DNA of 64,000 nucleotides from Vicia villosa. Its lineage: Eukaryota > Streptophyta > Magnoliopsida > Fabales > Fabaceae. The stretch spans positions 124,001-188,000 of the forward strand of contig NW_026705401.1 in assembly GCF_029867415.1 (NCBI RefSeq). Reading direction: 5' to 3'. Each line of letters starts with the position of its first letter. Positions within the stretch are counted from its first letter, which is position 1. Below the pieces are notes generated by a model. The model was given only the letters and a program-made list of their open reading frames with translations. It did no database searches and was not told the DNA's origin. A program made the translations under genes and the position numbers. This document shows positions 1 through 11,820 of this stretch, piece after piece.

Positions 1-1024
1 ATTTATCAATAATTAATAATATATTTTGGTGATATAAGCGAATGCCTTTGTGACGATATTTGGTGACGTGTTTTTGATTTCTGCTAATGCAATAAATAAA
101 GCGACGTTGAGTTACCCTAATGATCGGTAATATTTGTGATATAGGCGTATGCCTCGCGAAGTTGTTTTGCGATGTTTGTGATTTGTTGCACTTTATCAGT
201 GTCTCATGATTTGCATGTTTTAGCGACGGCCTGGATTGACAAACAGCGACGAAGGCTTATGCATATTTTGATGCCTCTATTTATTGGCAAAAGGCGATGG
301 GGGCTGAAGCCCTGGGTACCACATGCATGTGCATTTGTTAGAGTCGCACTTCATGTGTATGATTATGATGTTATGTGTTTTGATATGTGAACTTATGTGA
401 CTTGTTGTGAACTTTGAATATGATCTTATGTGAGATATTGTGACTTATGTTGTTGACTGTAACAGTGAAGTAAACTAGACGGTAACGATTATACCGCAAA
501 GTGATGATTATAATGACTTGAACCTATATATATTGTTTATCATCACCCTGTTTATATTGTTAGATATTTAACCCCTTTCTTTTGTTTCACCGTAACCTTT
601 ATACTGGTAACGTGCAGGTGATAGCTTTGATGAAGATTTAGACGCTGTTAGTCGATTCGGTGGTCGCTCTGATACGTAGCACTCGGGGGATAAACGATTG
701 TTTAGTTATTGTTTTATTTGCTGAATTTTATATGGTTTTGGTTTAAATTGTAACTTAAAGTTACCGTGCAAAGATACTACGACATTATTTGAATATTCGT
801 GAAGTTTGTTGATTCCGTTGTGAGTTAATTGTTTAATTTGAACAAAGGGATTTATGAGTAATGATTTAATTGTCATTTTAAATTTTTGTGCTATGTATCT
901 ATGTGAAGGCATTTAAGCCATAATTGTTTTGAACGACGAATATGTGATATCCCAAATGATTGTATGTTTTGAATTTTATACTCTAATTTTCCGTATAATT
1001 AACGGGAAGATTTGGGGTGTTACA
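1..1024 (+). mobile_element. 3' part of a chromovirus-like Ty3/gypsy LTR
   Basis: The stretch has no supportable gene. It ends in GATTTGGGGTGTTACA, the usual 3' terminus of plant Ty3/gypsy LTRs that begin TGTAACACCCC. An imperfect internal duplication is visible: the GATATAAGCGAATGCCT region near 35 recurs as GATATAGGCGTATGCCT near 138. The 5' end lies outside the window, and no primer-binding site follows, so this is a solo or truncated LTR. Lineage is inferred from the terminus only. Confidence 0.4.
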
Positions 1025-1850
1025 TTGTCAGCCTCTGAAGTTCAAGAAGAATAGAACATAACATTATGTAGTACGAGGTACAAGGTACAGACGAATGTTT
1101 CGTTCCACTATTGAGAAAGGACAGACATTGCGAACTATCTTGTCTCCCACTACGATCAAGCCGCCAAACTTTTAGAAGTTCCAAAACTACCCTTCCACGG
1201 ATATATTATTATATTGGCTATATAAAGGGCTTGAAGACTCAAGAGAAAGATGTAAATTCACGATCATATCCATTCTTGAAAGACTGTTCATAGATTTATA
1301 CTCTTAAGTCTAGAATTTTAAATATATCATTTACATTCAGCTTATGTAGAAGCACTTATAGTGTAAACAAACTCTGACTCAAACGGTTGTTTGATTGTGC
1401 CTCAAGAGACTTATTGGTATGTAATCTTGAGAATTTTAGGACTAGAGAGTCTTAAAGGTTGTTAGTCACAGGCGGATGCTTTTGCAGGGTTAGTCACAGG
1501 CGGTTGCTTGAGCAGGGTTAGTCACCGACAATTTCCCGTGCATTAGTTAGTCACTTGCGGGTAGCTTGTGCAGTGTTAGTCATTGGTGGTTGCCCATGCA
1601 TTTGTAATTAATTTGGTTATAGTGGATTAAGACCTCGATTGAGAGAGGCGAAATCTCCTTGGCGGTTGGACTAGACTAGCTTGGGAATTTCTCAAGTGAA
1701 CTAATATAAACATACATTGTTCTTTCCTTCTTGCACTTTATAGTTATTATCAAGGGTAAATAGTTTTCTGTTTAAGAGGGAAGTTGTTTTTTATCAAAGT
1801 TTTGTTTGTTAAAAATCCTATTCAACCCCCCCCCCTTTCTATTGTTTTTA
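1025..1850 (+). mobile_element. SIRE/Maximus-like copia LTR fragment
   Basis: The fragment contains a short tandem array (1461-1601) and ends with a C-tract followed by CCTTTCTATTG, an arrangement seen just before the 3' end of SIRE-type copia LTRs. The same kind of C-tract precedes the LTR end at 6051 in this window. No primer-binding site follows, so it is a remnant. Assignment is by resemblance, not by measured identity. Confidence 0.4.
1461..1601 (+). repeat. Tandem repeat, about 30-35 bp unit, 4-5 copies
   Basis: The unit GTTAGTCACAGGCGG followed by TTGCTTGNGCAG recurs four to five times with increasing divergence. Such arrays occur inside LTRs of SIRE-like elements; no coding role is apparent. 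Confidence 0.7.
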
Positions 1851-1859
1851 ACACCTTCA

Positions 1860-3870
1860 ATCCCCACCCTATCACTAAAGCTCTTCACGTTGAAGGATTA
1901 GGGTTTCACAGCTGAAATCCTACACCATTTTGAGCTAAACTCCAAGCATTCAGTACCTGCAATCAGAAAAGAGAAGGAGATTAGAAGAAGAATCAGAAGA
2001 CCAAAGAGGAATTTGTATGATAAGATTCACTGCGGATAAGGTTGGTAGCCACTTAGATTTCATAATCTGATGCGTTTGATGTGTTGTGTGATTGATTGTT
2101 GTTAAATATTTATGTTTTTGCTGAAAATTTGGGGCTTAGGGTTTATATCTAGGGTTAGGGTTCTTAGGGTTATTCAAAATTTAGGTTAGGGTTCTATGGA
2201 TCTTGTTAGGGTTCATGTGGATTTGGAGGGTGTCCTGGGTTTTTCAACTTCAGCCGGAAGTTGCCAATCCACGACGGCTATTGTGGTGGTGGTGGGACAT
2301 TGGTTTGAGAGAAATGAAAGAGAGTGAGAGAAAACGAGAGGGAGTAGAGAGAGAAATAAAAACGGGAAATTTTATGAAACTTTTTTTTGACTAAATCCCC
2401 CCTTTGTCCCTTCGTTCGATGCGTGACATGTGGCCACTAGTTGGCCACATGATATTGATAGGTAAACATTATCCCTTGAACGCTCATACCCCATACACCC
2501 TCGGTCAACTTTCAATCATGTTCTTTTATTTCACATACTTTTGGTCAACGCCCCTGGGTTAACCCTAGAGGACCATACGATCACCATCAGACGATGGTAG
2601 CATAACTCAACACACCATAGAGCCATACTCTTCCCACACACAAACCAAGCAAACCCCAAAGTGATTATGGGTCAGGCCCAATGCTAAATGCACTCCTCTT
2701 TTACTCCCTTAAATATAATTACACCCCCTATGTGTGGACCTCAAAACACATGTTGGGCTTAAACCTTTATTATCTGCACTCCCTTAATTTACTAACCTTT
2801 TATTTAATTCATTTATTTAACTTTATTTAATTCATTTTATTTACTATTCATTTACTTAATCTTTTTATATCATCTTTCTTTTAATGCATTAATATTTTTT
2901 TTTAAATATATAGTTTATTTTTCCTTAAAGGAGAAACAATATATTTATAATAATTAACTTCTTTTTTATTACTAATTCATTTTAATAAACTTGTTCAACT
3001 CAATAAACTTTCTTGCTAATTTTACATTATTTTCAAATATCTCTTATGCATTAAAAATAGCTAACCAATCAAAATTTCTTTCTTTCTACTACATAAACCA
3101 AATTTTATATTATTTTCAAAAAGAGGATTGTGGATCTACTTTCAAATTAAATTTCAAACTACGTCTACGACTACGCAATTTTCAAACACAGACGAATTTT
3201 AAAGGATCATTCGAAAGTACTTTCACATTCCTCTAAAAAAACTAACCAAACATATACGAACTACGAAATGGACTCTGATTCTTCATAAGCATATACGTAG
3301 GCACACGTTTGCAAAACCTAAAACCATGTCTTATATATATATATATATGGAAATAATGCCTTTTAAATATCATCCTCAATTAAAACCTAAACCTAGAGGG
3401 GGTCCCCTTGAGTACAAGGGAAATAAAGGGTACCTAACACTTTCCCTTTATTTAATTGACTCACGAATCTAGAATCTCTAAATAATTAGGGTTATCCGTT
3501 ATTCCCCCGTCCTTAGGACAAAAAGTAATGGTGGTGACTCTCAATTTTTAAGTCAATTGCTACAAACATAAACAACAATAATAACAAATATATTTTCAAA
3601 GTGATTCATGTAGAGTACTACAGATGTGAGGGGTTCTAATACCTTCCCTTTGCATAACCAACCCCCAAACCTAAGATCTTTGTTTATTTTATTATTTTTA
3701 ATTTGAAAACTTCTTTGGGTTTTATTTCATTCTTTTTCGCATTTCCTTTCGAAACAATAAAGCATGGTGGCGACTTTCACTAAAAATCACGAGATGGGTC
3801 AATCCAATTGCCTCAGTCTCAATTTTTCGCCGCTACAGAAACTTTTCATGACGTGCTTCGCTACCTCGCT
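1860..3870 (+). mobile_element. Eroded Ogre/Tat-like LTR sequence
   Basis: No gene is seen in these 2 kb. Around 3620-3850 the sequence reads TTCTAATACCTTCCC, TGCATAACCAACCCCC, then an AACAATAAAGCATGGTGGCG block and a CCGCTACA-type end. The same ordered blocks occur near 29500-29667 just before an Ogre-type primer site, and inverted near 24600-24790. A second similar block at 3400-3560 suggests two overlapping remnants. Runs of AGGGTT near 2130-2215 are too irregular to be telomeric. Confidence 0.4.
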
Positions 3871-3993
3871 ACTTTAGCCGGGGAAAAACACATTTCACGT
3901 CCAAGGTTAAAAGTGTTACTTTTTGTAGTGTACCTTATGTAAGTGAACAATGAGAAATGGCTCTGAAACAAATGATTAGGGCATACTAGCTTG

Positions 3994-4342
3994 GGATTAA
4001 TCACAAATATTAACAAGCTTGATCTTGCGAGTGGACTTCTTAATCTGATATATCGATCAACTACTCTCTATGAGGCATGTCAAAAAGGGAAACTTGCGAA
4101 AACCTCTTTTTATTATAAAAACATCCTCTATACCATACATCTCTTAAACATTAATATATGTTAGCCAGTGAAAATGTAATCATTCAATGGTAAGAAATAT
4201 GGACTAGTCATTATTAATGACTATAGTAGATGAACATGAGTAAAATTCCCAAGATACAAGAATGAGTCTTATTATGTGTCTCAATATTTTGCAAACAAGT
4301 GCTTGTTAAAAAAATACTTGCAAATTGAAATCATTAGAAGTT
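3994..4342 (+). pseudogene. Copia pol fragment: GAG-pre-integrase and start of integrase
   Basis: Reading from about 3994, one frame gives KLDLASGLLNLIYRSTTLYE and then EACQKGKLAKTSF, the GAG-pre-integrase zinc-binding tail of Ty1/copia pol (usual form CxACxKGKxxKxSF). A shifted frame around 4190-4340 gives KKYGLVIINDYSR and a region resembling the integrase core up to the IRS of the IRSDxGGEF motif. The fragment stops exactly at the target-site duplication of the MULE at 4343. It resumes at 11830, so the MULE interrupted it. Frameshifts and stops make it dead. Confidence 0.65.
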
Positions 4343-4498
4343 GGGTTAAATATGTTTGTAGTCCCTATAAATATTGCGGTTTTCAAGTTTAGTCCCTCTA
4401 AAAATTTCCTTTAATGAATCATCCCTCTAAACTTTTCCATCCATAACATTAGTCCCTACCGTCAATCCGAGCTAACGGCAGCCTACATGGCACTACAC
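4343..4498 (+). repeat. Left terminal inverted repeat of the MULE
   Basis: The sequence from GGGTTAAATATG to the TGGCACTACAC block is the imperfect reverse complement of 11664-11820. Shared internal landmarks are AGTCCCTCTAAAA, TTTAATGAATCATCCCTC and GAGCTAACG. Similarity fades beyond about 4500. Confidence 0.85.
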
Positions 4499-4779
4499 GT
4501 GTAATATTTTGTCATTTAACATTATATTTTATAGAGTATTAATTATTTAATCAAATCATACGTGGCTCTCATGAGTTATTAAACCAAAATTTTGTCCCCA
4601 AAATAATTTCCTTGACCTAACTCAGTTTCTAATGCCTCCGCTTGGGTTCTTCTTCTTCTTCTTCTTCGTTACATCATCTTCTTCCCCCTTCATCTTTCTT
4701 CTGGTATTCCATGGTGATTTCAAATTCAAGCTCCACAATAAGCGGTACGTATGTGTAATTGCAAGCTTCTCAATCATAC

Positions 4780-6051
4780 TTGGTTTTGATGAAGACAATG
4801 TGGATATCAACTTTCATAAAGGATGTGCAAAAAGAATATCAAGTATTAAGCAAATTCATACCATTTCAAGTCTTGAAGAAATTGTGAAGATTTAAATCAA
4901 GTCAAAGCGTCAAAGGTATAAATAATTCTCATTTTGATATATAAATATTCACAAATATATCCCACATGCATTTCATAACTTACTACAAAGTTTCATACAT
5001 TAATTACCTTTGAAACCTTTTTTTCAATGTCAAAATCCTAAGTAAAGGTTCCAGGAACCGGTTCCTCCCTAGCTGGGAACCGGGTTCCAGCTTGCAGCAT
5101 TTCTTCAGTTCTGTGGTTTACCACTAGGAACCGGGTTGTCCCTATCTGGGAACCGGTTCCCATGTACAAAAATTCAAATATTCTGCTGTAACGTTCAGCA
5201 GGAACCGGGTTGTCCCAGGCAGGAACCGGTTCCTACTGAACCAGTGTGTTTTTCTCTTGCATGTTTTCACCCAAACGAAAAAATATATTTTCTTCACTTA
5301 ATCATTGCATTGTTTCATGGAAAAATGACCTTTCAAAAGGGTGTTTAACACACTATATATTCTACATCTTTCATATTCATTATTCACCTTCTTCATTAAC
5401 AATTCATAAGCATAAAATTCTTCATCTTTCAATATCTTCAAGTGTTCATTCAAATCAGAATTTTTTAGTGAAACTTATCATACACATTTTCATTGAGAAA
5501 TCATTCTAAGTATCATGCATACATTGTGAACACTTATATACCTATTGAGAATTGTTTACTTGAAGAATAAGATCAATCCAAGATTGATATTGCTCTACAT
5601 ATTTCATCATAAACTCTTGTATAAATTCAAAAGAATATTTTTCCTTACTATCCAGGATTGTTGGAAGTAAGTGTTTTGTTTGAAGAGGATTGTTCTTCAT
5701 TCACATTAGTGTTGCTTGATCTTAAAGGTGTTAAGAACCTTTGATCACCCTATAGGTTAGATAGTAAGCATAGGCTTGTACAATCATTCTAACTATAGTG
5801 AAATCTCTTTCGTGTTTGAAAGGGGACTGGAGTACTCTCGGATTGTGAGGGGAACCAGTATATATCGTTGTGTTCTTTACCTTTCCGTATTTTATCGCTT
5901 TCATCACCATTACCAAGAAAAAGATAAGAACCATCCAAAACCTTAAAACACTTAACCAAAAATTATTAGAAGTATTCTCATTAAACCGATTAATTTTTGA
6001 AAACCTAATTCACCCCCCCCCCCCCTCTTAGGCATATCTGATACTTACATT
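4780..6051 (+). mobile_element. SIRE-like copia 5' LTR
   Basis: This 1.3-kb stretch ends in a C-tract (6012-6026), GGCATATCTGATACTTACA, and is followed at once by a copia primer site. The left limit is approximate: it is placed at TGGTTTTGATGAAGAC, which resembles the start of SIRE-type LTRs. It contains three clusters of the palindrome GGAACCGGTTCC. No matching 3' LTR is present before the MULE end at 11820. Confidence 0.6.
5048..5234. repeat. GGAACCGGTTCC palindrome cluster in LTR
   Basis: Three pairs of GGAACCGGTTCC or GGAACCGGGTTCC-like palindromes are spaced 70-80 bp apart, at 5050-5090, 5129-5160 and 5201-5233. The same motif recurs in pairs at 10933-10967 and 11010-11042, downstream of pol. 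These may be stem-forming or protein-binding sites; function is unknown. Confidence 0.8.
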
Positions 6052-6053
6052 TG

Positions 6054-6065
6054 GCATCAGAGCAA
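6054..6065 (+). other. Copia primer-binding site
   Basis: TGGCATCAGAGC lies two bases after the LTR end. It differs by one base from TGGTATCAGAGC, the initiator-Met tRNA primer site of plant copia elements. It fixes the LTR end and the + orientation. Confidence 0.85.
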
Positions 6066-6096
6066 GTTATAGGTAACTTGTTCCTAAAGATCCAGA

Positions 6097-7852
6097 ATGG
6101 CTTCCGCAAATCCGGTTTTCAAAGATGGTGGTAGTAACAACAAGCCTCCATTATTTTGTGGTGAATAATTTGACTTTTGGAAAATACGAATGAAGGCTCA
6201 TTTAGAAGCACAAGGAGAAGAAGTGTGGGAGGCTGTCCTAGAAAGTCCTCATGTTCCTGTAACTGTCGTCGATGGTGTTGGGTCAAACAAACCTAAATTG
6301 TCATGGGATGATAACGATAGAAAGAAGGTTCTTGCTAACAAGAAGGCTATCAATATTCTTCAAAGTGCTCTTAGTATGGATGAAATTTTTCGAGTATCGG
6401 CATGTACATCGGCAAAGGAAATATGGGATACTCTTGTAGAAACTCATGAAGGTACCACTGAAGTTAAAAGATCAAGATTGAATACTTTAAGTCAAGAGTA
6501 CGAACTGTTTAGAATGAAGTCCGGAGAAACAATTCTTGATTTGCAAAAACGATTCGTACATTTGACAAATCACTTGAAGGCACTTGGTAAGACCCTTACT
6601 ACCGAAGAACTTAATCTTAAGGTGCTCAGATCTTTAACAAGGGAGTGGCAACCAAAAGTGACGGCGATATCCGAAAAGAAAAATCTGTCAAAATTGACTT
6701 CCACAACATTATTTGGAAAGCTTCAAGAATATGAGGCGGAACTTGGAAGATTGGAAAAGCATGAGAACTTAGAAAAGAAATCCAAAGGCATTGCATTAAA
6801 GGTATATTCAAAATAAAGCCAAATCAAAGATGCATCGGATGAAGATGAAAACTTCTTGCTTCTTGTAAAAAGGTTAGGCAAATTTTATTGGTCATAAAAA
6901 TAATATTGATAATGCTAACTATGTCAAAAGAAAGAAGTTCTCAAAGCATAAGGATAAAGAAGCATCCACTTCATCACAAGAAGTTACATGCTATGAATGT
7001 GGGAAACAAGGACACATAAAGCCGGAATGTCCAAAACTTTCTAAGAAGAATGGATTCAAAGGCAAAAAGGAGTTCAAAAATAAAAAGGCCTACATAGCAT
7101 AGGAAGATAATGAAGTAAGTTCCTCATCGGACTCCGATAGTGACGAAAGTGCAAACCTAGCACTAATGGCATCACACCACTCAAACGATGAAGAAGGCGA
7201 GGTTAGTTATGATGATTCTCTTTTTGATAATGGTGCACAAGGTGCAATAGATAAATTATTAAAAGAGTGCAAAATTCTCTATAAAACTATTTCATCTCAA
7301 AAGAAAATAATATCATCTTTAGAAGAAAAGTTTAAAATAATTGAAGAACATAAAGATGCAAAAGAGAAAATGATTAGTGTTCAAAAAGATAATGTTGCAT
7401 GCAAGAATTGTGAATCACTTTCCTTCCAAGTTGTCCAATTAAAACGTGTTTTAGAAAGATATGAAAATGGGAAAATTGGATTGGAAAATGTTCTTAGCAC
7501 ACAAAGATACTCCAATGATAAAAGCGGACTTGGCTTTTCAAAATTTGATAAACCAAGTTCCAACAAGACTATCTTTGTCAAGGCTAGTAACCAACCAATT
7601 CAAGAGAAAGTGAACAAGTCTAAAGTAATGCAACATTATCCTAAAAGGAAGAACTTTGTTAAAAATAAATCTTATCGTCCTAGATATAGAAGTAACTTTG
7701 AACCTACTTGTTTTTATTGTGGTATTATTGGTCACACACCCAACGCTTGTTATGTAAGAAACTTTAGTGTACCAAGTGGACATTATGTATGGGTTAAGAA
7801 AGGAACTAACTATGATGGACCCAAAGCCACTTGGGTACCTAACAAAACTTAA
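6097..7852 (+). pseudogene. SIRE-like gag (broken)
   Basis: The gag starts at ATG 6097 (MASANPVFKDGG). A TAA at 6166-6168 breaks it, then the same frame continues to 6816 with the copia gag (UBN2/DUF4219-like) signatures LFCGE, FWKIRMKAHLEAQ, EIWDTL and LNTLSQEYELFRMK. In another frame, near 6989, a CCHC knuckle reads CYECGKQGHIKPECP, and a second CFYCGIIGHTPNACY knuckle lies near 7709-7750. A lysine-rich, coiled-coil-like stretch runs from 7166 to 7852. Gag would form the virus-like particle and package element RNA. At least one nonsense codon and one frameshift leave it inactive. Confidence 0.8.
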
Positions 7853-7858
7853 TTTGTT

Positions 7859-8801
7859 TTGTATGCATGCTTGAAGACCACTTCAAACCTTTGGTATCTA
7901 GATAGTGGTTGTTCAAAGCATATGACGGGAGACCTAAACCAATTTTCAGATCTAAGGCTAAAGGCCAAGGGTTTTGTCACTTATGGAGACAACAATAAGG
8001 GAAGGATCCTTGGCAAAGGCAAAGTTGGTGCACCACCTTTCACATCCATTGAAGATGTTCTTTATGTTGAAGGACTAAAGCATAAATCTTCTTAGCATTA
8101 GCCAACTTTGTGACAAAGGCTTCAAGATCAAATTTACTAAAGAGGAATGCTTGATCATTGATGAAGTCACCAATGAGGTAAAACTCAAAGGTACAAGAAT
8201 TAATAACATTTTTATGATTTCTTTAAATGATTTATCTTTGAAAGTAAAATGTCTTTTGGTAAACAACAATAATGAATCATGGTTATGGCATAAAAGAGCA
8301 GCTCATATTCATATGGATCATTTAAATAAGTTAACCAAACATGATCTTGTTATTGGCTTACCTAAGATAAAGTTTGTCAAAGATAAATTATGTGATGCTT
8401 GTTAAAAGGGAAAGCAAACCAAATCATCTTTCAAACCAAAGAATGTGGTGACTACAACAAGACCACTTCAATTATTGCATATGGATTTATTTGGTCCATC
8501 AAGGACAAGAAGATTCGGAGGTAATGTATAGGCTTTAGTTATTGTTGATGATTATTCTAGATATTCTTGGACTTTGTTTCTTGTGCAGAAAAGTGATGCT
8601 TTTAAAGCCTTTAAGAAGTATGCAAAACAAATCCAAAATGAAAAGTCATTAAAGATTGTATCCATAAGAAGTGATCATGGTGGAGAATTTCAAAATGCAT
8701 CATTTGAAGAATTTTGTGAAGAACGTGGTATCTCTCATAATTTTTCAGCACCAAGAACTCCACAATAAAATGGAGTAGTTGAAAGGAAGAATAGGTTTCT
8801 A
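7859..8801 (+). pseudogene. SIRE-like protease and integrase (broken)
   Basis: The aspartic protease active site appears as LWYLDSGCSKHMTGD near 7888. A frameshift follows near 8095. From 8151 one frame carries the GAG-pre-integrase tail (WLWHKRAAHIHMDHLNKL, then CDAC before a stop). The integrase follows, with LHMDLFGP, IVDDYSR and IRSDHGGEFQN supplying the DDE acids. Stops at about 8403, 8529 and 8766 interrupt it; the last lies within the usual TPQQNGVVER motif, where the second Q has become a stop. The enzyme would cut and join element DNA. In this state it cannot be made. Confidence 0.85.
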
Positions 8802-10773
8802 GTGGAACTTGCAAGAACAATGCTTAGTGATGCAAATCTTCCTAAATACTTTTGGGCGGATGCGGTTAGTATGGCATGTTATGTTGGAAATCGAGTAATC
8901 ATTAGACCTATCTTAAAGAAAACTCCATATGAACTCTTCAAAGGAAGAAAGCCAAACATTGCTCACTTTCACATTTTTGGATGCAAGTGCTTTGTTCTCA
9001 ACAATGACAAAGACAATCCTGGTAAGTTTGATGAGAAATCCGACGAAGGTATATTTCTTGGTTATTCTCTTTCTAGTAAAGCATATAGAATTTATGATAA
9101 AAGAACTTTAACTATTGAAGAATCTATGCATGTATCCTTTGATGAGACTAACACCTCTAAGGAGGAAATAGTTGTTTGTGATGATGATGATCCTTTAGAT
9201 TTACCCCCAGAAGAACTTTCAAATGATTCAATTGTGAAGGCACCGGAAGTTCAACAAGAAAGTGTACAACAAGAATCAAACACCAATGATCTACCAACAG
9301 AATGGAGAACTCATAGAGACCATCCTATTGATAAAGTTATTGGTGATATTAGCCAAGGAGTTTCAACAAGATTAAATCTCAAAGATGCTTGCTTACACAT
9401 GGCTTTTGTTTCTCAAATTGAACCTTCTAAAGTTGATGAAGCCTTAGGAGACGATCAATGGATAAATGCAATGCAAGAAGAATTAAATCAATTCGAGAGA
9501 AATCAAGTTTGGGAACTTGTTCCTAGACCAAGTAATAAACACATCATAGGTACCCGATGGGTGTTTAAGAACAAACTTGATGAGAATGGTATAATTGTTC
9601 GAAACAAAGCAAGATTGGTGGCCCAAGGTTACAATCAAGAAGAAGGAATCGACTTTGAAGAAACATTCGCTCCGGTTGCAAGGTTAGAAGCTATTCGCAT
9701 CTTACTTGCTTATGCATGTTCATTAAATTTTCAGCTTTATCAAATGGACGTCAAGAGCGCATTCTTGAATGGCTACATCAATGAAGAAGTCTATGTCAAA
9801 AAACCCCTGGGATTTAAAGACTTCAAGAATCCTTCACATGTCTTTAAGTTGAGAAAGGCTCTTTATGGCTTAAAGCAAGCACCAAGAGCATGGTATGATA
9901 GACTTAGCAATTTTTTGTGTGAAAAGGGTTTCGAAAAGGGTAAAGTTGATAAAACTTTGTTCATTACGAAAATCAAAAGTAACACTTTATTGGTTCAAGT
10001 CTATGTTGATGATATCATTTTTGGATCGACTAACAAAGAAATGTGTGAGGAATTCTCATTGATGATGCAAGGAGAATTCGAGATTTCTATGATGGGAAAG
10101 ATGAACTACTTTCTTGGATTACAAATTAAGCAACTCAAGGATGGAATATTTATCAATCAATCCAAATATTGTAAAGAATTATTGAAGAAGTTTGATATGG
10201 ATAACTGTAAAGCAATGAATACTCCAATGGGCTCCGGTACATATGTTGATCAAGATGAATCCGGTACTCCAATTGATATTACTAAGGTAGTGTTTGCAAT
10301 TTAATTGGTTATTCTGACGCGGATTATGCAGGTTGTAAAACTGATCATAAAAGCACAAGTGGTACTTGTCACATTCTTGGAAATGCATTAGTATCATGGG
10401 CTTGTAAAAAGCAAGCATGTGTTGCTCTTAGCACGGCCGAAGCAGAATACATAACAGCGGGTAGTTGTTGTGCACAAATTCTATGGCTTAAGCAACAACT
10501 TCGTGACTACGGACTTGATCTCGATGCATTCCTCTTCGATGCGACAACACAAGTGCAATTAATATCACTAAAAATCCGGTCATGCACTCACGAACCAAAC
10601 ACATAGACATTCGACATCATTTTCTCCGAGACCATGTCCTTCAAGGAGATGTCGAAGTCACATTTGTGGATACTCATAACCAACTTGCAGATATCTTCAC
10701 CAAGCCTCTTCTAAAAGAATCGTTTTATAAAATTCGACGAGAGCTTGGAATTTTAGATGAAGGTGATATTTAA
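8802..10773 (+). pseudogene. SIRE-like reverse transcriptase and RNase H (broken)
   Basis: From 8802 to 10304 one open frame holds the integrase C-terminus (NVxxFWADAV-like start, [15 protein letters not shown]) and the copia reverse transcriptase: [58 protein letters not shown] and the catalytic YVDDIIFGS. After GTPIDITK the normal connection to RNase H is missing, which looks like a deletion of several dozen codons. RNase H resumes at GYSDADYAGCKTDHKSTSG and ends in another frame at HSRTKHIDIRHHFLRDHV and DIFTKPL. The frame continues that of the upstream integrase. Confidence 0.9.
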
Positions 10774-11660
10774 TTATTTTCTTCATTACCATAAATCAAA
10801 GGTACACATTTCTAACAATTCATGTGTGTCAAAAAGTACTTTATTTATGTTTATATATTATGTCTTGATGTTTATATGTGTTATATATGCCTTCTATTTC
10901 ATAAAAATCAAGTTTTTGGACTTTTTCTGTCCAGGAACCGGTTTCCATGTAGGGAGGAACCGGTTCCCCATAGTAAATTCCAGAAGCGTGACTTTTTTTA
11001 TGTTTCAGGAACCGGGTTCCATGTAGAGAGGAACCGGTTCCCACGTATTTTTTTTAGAATTTTCTTGCTTTTATTGTGGCTGTTACGTGTTATTTATTTT
11101 ATTTTTATTTTTTTTCACTTATTCTTTTATATCTCTTAATTACACTTTATATCTTTTCACCACACATTTATCTTCATTCTTCACATACATTCATCTTCAT
11201 CTTCTCCAAACACTCTTCCACCTCCATTGTCAAACCCCATAAAAAGCTCCACTATCTCACTTTAACCAACAAATTTTAATTACCCACTACCTCAAACCTC
11301 TATATAATCTTCCATTCTTTCACATATCTCACTCAAATCTTCCTCCACTCTCCAAATCCGAAAATCCCAAACCAAAACCCTAACTCTCAAATCCTCCTTC
11401 AACCATGGCACCAAGAGCTACAAGGAATGCAAAAGGGAAGAACAAAATTGGTGAAACTAGTGAAGAACCTCAAGAGCTTCCTCAAACGGTAAAGAGTCGG
11501 AGAATCACTTTCAACATCCGGAATAGGAATCTCCTTCTGGCTAAGTACGGTAAACTCCATGATTTTCCAACTCATAGGATACGAAGAAGAAGAACAAAAT
11601 TCTGAAGAAAAAACTGAAGAATACGAATTTTCTGGAAAAGTTAAAAAGATGTGTCTTATT
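10774..11660 (+). other. Post-pol region with start of an extra ORF
   Basis: The pyrimidine-rich leader holds two GGAACCGG palindrome pairs (10933-10967, 11010-11042). At 11405-11605 a 66-residue frame begins MAPRATRNAKGKNKI; SIRE-type elements carry an additional ORF in this position. The frame ends where MULE terminal sequence begins, and there is no 3' LTR, so the retroelement is cut off here. Expression is doubtful. Confidence 0.45.
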
Positions 11661-11663
11661 GTT

Positions 11664-11820
11664 TCGTATAGTGCCACGTAGGATGTCGTTAGCTCCAATT
11701 GACGGAAGGGACTAATATTATGGATGAAAACGTTTAGAGGGATGATTCATTAAAGGAAATTTTAGAGGGACTAAACTTGAAAACCACAATATTTACACGA
11801 ACCAAAAACATATTTAACCC
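11664..11820 (-). repeat. Right terminal inverted repeat of the MULE
   Basis: This is the reverse complement of 4343-4498 with scattered mismatches, ending CATATTTAACCC at 11820. It is followed directly by the second TTAGAAGTT. Confidence 0.85.

Larger units (their letters stand above)
4343..11820. mobile_element. Mutator-like element (MULE) carrying a retroelement
   Basis: The element starts GGGTTAAATATG and ends CATATTTAACCC, with terminal inverted repeats of about 155 bp. It is flanked by a perfect 9-bp duplication TTAGAAGTT at 4334-4342 and 11821-11829. A 9-bp target duplication with long TIRs is the hallmark of the Mutator superfamily. No transposase is seen; the interior is almost entirely a SIRE-type LTR, gag and pol. 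It sits inside a dead copia integrase. Two smaller elements with the same ends occur at 54252 and 55455. Confidence 0.85.

Noticed and set aside
4632..4895. 87-codon frame beginning MPPLGFFFFFFF
   Set aside because: The start is a TTC repeat and the rest lies in the presumed SIRE-like LTR; no domain was found.
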